Below, one piece after another: positions 57,052-60,000 of a stretch of 60,000 nucleotides of DNA. Location of the stretch: the NCBI GenBank assembly GCA_030704615.1, contig CM060734.1, positions 30,832,042 through 30,892,041 on the forward strand. The letters run 5' to 3'. The DNA comes from Takakia lepidozioides (Eukaryota; Streptophyta; Takakiopsida; Takakiales; Takakiaceae). The stretch's first letter is position 1. Every line of letters starts with the position of its first letter. The notes under the pieces are model-generated. The model did no database searches and was not told the origin of the DNA. It saw only the letters and a program-made list of their open reading frames with translations. Both the position numbers and the translations under genes were made by a program.

Positions 57052-57282
57052 CTACGAGCATTTTATCAAGTGAAGAGACTTCTTGAAAGTTTGAGAGCGG
57101 CGCTGGATCTTAATGACCATTGAACGGATCGACAAACAATCACTGCTTAGGGTAGATTGTCCGCCAAGGGAAGAGACAACCTCATTGAGGGAATTGAAGC
57201 TCTGCCGCCATTGCATACCCCAAGGGGCTTGCCAGAGCACTTGCAGGCTGCCATAAAGCTTCTCCATAGCCATCAAATTCAC
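57052..57282 (-). CDS. small unrecognised reading frame
   Basis: A 76-codon frame starts MNLMAMEKLYGSLQVLWQAP and ends at a TAG. It has balanced composition and helix-like spacing, with no repeats. No family is recognised and no splice partner was found. It could be a short gene, a first exon, or chance. Confidence 0.25.
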   Translation of the reverse strand: MNLMAMEKLYGSLQVLWQAPWGMQWRQSFNSLNEVVSSLGGQSTLSSDCLSIRSMVIKIQRRSQTFKKSLHLIKCS

Positions 57283-57841
57283 AAGCTTCGTGTTTAAATG
57301 AATTCACTGACACCATCGCTCACCTCCAGCAGAATCAAAACGCACGCGTATCGTGCAGAGTTTTAGGGTGGAGGAAGAGATAGGGCAAACCTTCGCGATT
57401 TCATCCAAATTAGATGAAAAACAGGTAATGAGATGTAAAAAACTTCCCTGATTTCATCATGATGTCATCTAGTAGGGATGGCATCCAAAATAGGGTCTGG
57501 CTTTCATTAGGGTTAGTTCTCATGACCAAAATCATCCAAAGAACCCGGCTATCAGAGAATATTCTTTAATGGAATTCATCCATTTTCATGATTACATCCA
57601 GTATGGATGAGATTTAAAATATGGTTTAGACAGAAATAGTCCAAGTCTTCCTGGGTTTTGGAAAAAATACAAGCAAGTTCCTTGTATAGAGGGAGAGAGG
57701 GCGAGAGAGGGAGAGAGAGAGGGAGTGAGAAGGAGAGATCATGAAACCAAAGTTCCATGTTTTATCCTTTCCTTTGCATGCATGATTTTCTTTGTTGTTT
57801 GTTTCTTCTTTTGAATTTGGAGGGGTTATTTGTTTTCAGGA

Positions 57842-59202
57842 GGCAGCAACATGGCTGGCCTCATTGATGCAGTCCGGTGGGGTTGCCAATGAGGGAGAGC
57901 ACGTGATGTTCATGAAGGACCCGAATACCAAAGGTAAGAAGAAGAAGCCTCGACCTCCCAAGATCCCTTTAACCATCAATGAAGGGGCTGCCGAGGAGAG
58001 AGAGAGAAGGGAGAGGGAGAAGGAAAGAGAGGGAACAGCGGGGAAGAGGAAGGAGATAGTCGTGGAGAAGGGGAAGGAAAAGAAGAAGAAGAAGAAGAAG
58101 AAGTCCCATGGAGAGGAAGGGGTGAGTGTGCATGCGGGGGAGGGCATTGGGGTAACAAAGGAGCAGGGGAAGGAGGCTACAAAGAAAGGAGAGGGTGGGA
58201 AGAAGAACATGGCCTTGGCGATACAGGACGTGGAGTTGGCAAAGATCGTGGTGCCACCGGTGGAGGTGAATCGCCATGGTGACCCCTGCGGTGCGTTTTG
58301 GGAGGCTATGAAGAAGCCAGCCTTCGAATTTGCGATGAGGTGGTTTCCCTTTGCACATCGAGTGGGCTGATCAGCACTTTGGCGCGAAGCGGGCGTATGC
58401 CCGTGAGTTAGACCGCTGTGTCTTGGGAAAATGGAGTGACGGACCATCGGGTGCTAGAGATGGTGGGGCAAAACTTGAAGGACATGATGGTACCGTGCCA
58501 GACAGATCATTCGGAGGGCATGCCCGAAAAGGGGGCCTACCCAAACCACCTTATGGAATTACATAGGTTGGCAAATCCTGAATCATTTCTTCCATTTGTC
58601 GCATGTGCATTAATGAGGTGGATTCGATGCAAAGTATGTGTGTAATTCACTAATTGTTTGGGGGGGGGGGGGGCATAGGTATCATGGGATGCACTCTTTG
58701 CGGAGAGAATGATGCCGCAAAACAAGGCCAAAATTTGACCCGGGCACGCGAAGCAACAACAGTCCGCCTTGACAAGCACGAATCACAACACAAGTAGGGC
58801 GCCGACGGATCCAGGGTTTTATCTTGCGATTTGCAAGTCGTACTTCCCTATGGATTTTGTTATGTCTTTTCTTTCTGGCTCCATTATTGCGAAGAACTGA
58901 CTTTAATTTGTGCATGTGTAGCAACGCGCGTTTGAGAGGAAGTCATCTCCGGTAGAGTACAACTACGCCAAGGAGCATGGTTGACAATCCTTCATGAAGA
59001 ACATGGCCAACACGGAAGGGATGAGTGCACTACAGGGCACTAGTATGGATGAGGTCGGGGGTCATGGCCAGGGATTGGATGAGAGCTCTGTGGGACTTAG
59101 GGAACGCCGCCTCATTTAGGTGCTTTAGCAAAGGGCGCGGAGTCATCAGGCTCATCGGATAGCTCTGAGTCCTCCACTGAGGATGAGGATGAGGATGACT
59201 AG
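57842..59202 (+). pseudogene. lysine-rich transposon-like gene, frameshifted
   Basis: Protein-like blocks follow one another in changing frames. ATWLASLMQSGG and VMFMKDPNTKG come first, then a long Lys/Glu region built on AAG repeats (57930-58200), then VVPPVEVNRHGDPCGAFWEA. After a one-base shift near 58354 comes HIEWADQHFGAKRAYARELD, and after another near 58430 VTDHRVLEMVGQNLKDMM. Past an interval with a 14-G run comes SSPVEYNYAKEHG (about 58950). The end is an acidic Ser/Asp/Glu tail (SSDSSESSTEDEDEDD) closing at TAG 59200-59202. The pattern suggests one decayed gene with two or more exons. The family is not recognised; the flanking palindrome clusters suggest DNA-transposon cargo. Confidence 0.45.
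58660..58673 (+). repeat. 14-base G run
   Basis: Fourteen consecutive G on the plus strand inside the decayed gene; prone to length error in sequencing. Confidence 0.9.
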
Positions 59203-59484
59203 TCCTAGTCCATGTAGGTCCCAGGGTCGGCCTACTGAACCCTTGTGAGCTTTTTAGCTCATTTCCTGTAAATATATTTCCATCTTTCCATCTTCCATCT
59301 TATTCATGTGTCGCACCGTCCTCACCCTCGATTCATGCTTGCTCAATTGTGTACCTGCTAAATCAGAGAAATGGAAGCTGTAAGGTCTCCCATCCCCAAA
59401 AACAAAACTAGGCAAAAAACAAAAACCACCCCAATTCACCCCCAAAATCAACCCCCAACCCCCCCCCCATCAGGCTGCCCTCGC

Positions 59485-59985
59485 GACTGCAGGACGTCGC
59501 TATTGGCGAAGTGCTTTTTGGGCGGGGGTTGCAAGCCGCGACGGTCCCGCGTCGCAATCCCATTTGCGGGCGGCAACGCCCGACACCCCTTGTGACGTGT
59601 TTTTTTGGTCCAGGGGTCGCAAGCTGCGACGCCCTAGCGTCGCGGAGCCCACCACCCTGCCTGCGCCACTTCTTTTATTTTATTTTTAAATATAATAAAA
59701 CAATGCCAGAGCGTCGCGAAAACCCACGCCCGGGCGTGGCGGAGCCCGACTCCTGCTCCTGCTGTTTTTTTTTTTGACATGCCCAATAGTCGCTTGGCGT
59801 ACCACCCGGCTTACGCCACGTGTTTTTGGGTTTTAGGATGGGACTCCCGGGCAGGTTAGAAAAAAAGGGGATGCGACGCCGCGCCGTCGCCCCCACCAAC
59901 GCCATCGGCTGGATGGCCGTGATGGCGAGACGTTGCTCGAAGGAGGCCCCTGCCATCGGCACGGACGGCCCGAAAAGCGACGTTT
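59485..59985. repeat. GC-rich short-palindrome cluster, right
   Basis: At least five short hairpins with the GCGACG/CGTCGC core occur, for example GCGACGC-CCTA-GCGTCGC at 59626-59643 and GCGACG-GTCCCG-CGTCGC near 59538-59555. They alternate with T-rich runs and a TTTTATTTTTAAATATAATA segment. Sequence style and order resemble 52970-53225 in the same orientation. It continues toward the window end. Confidence 0.6.
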
Positions 59986-60000
59986 GACAGTCGCGGGAGT

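Noticed and set aside
57836-58447. A 203-codon minus-strand gene
   Set aside because: It is the antisense of the lysine-rich remnant; Phe and Ser runs come from AAG repeats.
1-60000. CRISPR arrays, bacterial operons or ribosome binding sites
   Set aside because: The DNA is eukaryotic. The only regular repeats are PPR coding units, microsatellites and LTRs.

Overview
The window is plant-type nuclear DNA. Evidence: spliceosomal GT-AG introns of roughly 40 to 900 bases, a DYW-class pentatricopeptide repeat (PPR) gene remnant, a chromovirus (Ty3/gypsy) retrotransposon, and MULE and PIF/Harbinger transposon debris. The encoded proteins are of streptophyte type. A nuclear HslV protease gene together with DYW-type PPR sequence points more to a seed-free land plant (or a near relative) than to a flowering plant; this is inference from gene content. 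There is one assembly gap of exactly 500 N at 52439-52938.

Layout. 1-466 is the 3' part of an LTR inserted into a dead MULE transposase (467-1850). A tRNA-derived SINE (2677-2939, minus) and a decayed Ulp1-like protease (3840-4893) follow. 5638-6378 (minus) is the first exon of an unrecognised, probably myristoylated P-loop GTPase-like protein, and 8123-9129 (plus) is a small unrecognised multi-exon gene.

The conserved core is 9.7-37.3 kb. It holds a nine-exon MnmE/TrmE gene (9739-14042, minus; organellar tRNA wobble-uridine modification), a 29-exon BTAF1/MOT1 gene (16878-32601, minus; 2074 codons all in phase; ATP-driven removal of TBP from DNA) and, divergent from it, an HslV gene (34679-37257, plus; organellar threonine protease). 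HslV needs a 5-base microexon at 35433-35437 to keep its frame. These three genes are independent housekeeping functions, not a pathway. MnmE and HslV are of bacterial descent and presumably organelle-targeted.

From 37.7 kb on the DNA is mostly mobile or decayed: a PIF/Harbinger ORF1 remnant (37738-38517, minus), an AT-rich stretch, then a locally amplified PPR region (40.7-45.8 kb) with about eleven copies or part-copies of a roughly 300-base unit ending in a broken DYW domain. A compact foldback sequence (46645-46751) precedes a minus-strand chromovirus (3' LTR 46845-48439, interior to 52438) that has at least five coding breaks and runs into the gap. The last 7 kb holds two clusters of GC-rich short palindromes (about 53.0-53.2 and 59.5-60.0 kb) around tandem LINE-like zinc-knuckle fragments and a frameshifted lysine-rich gene remnant.
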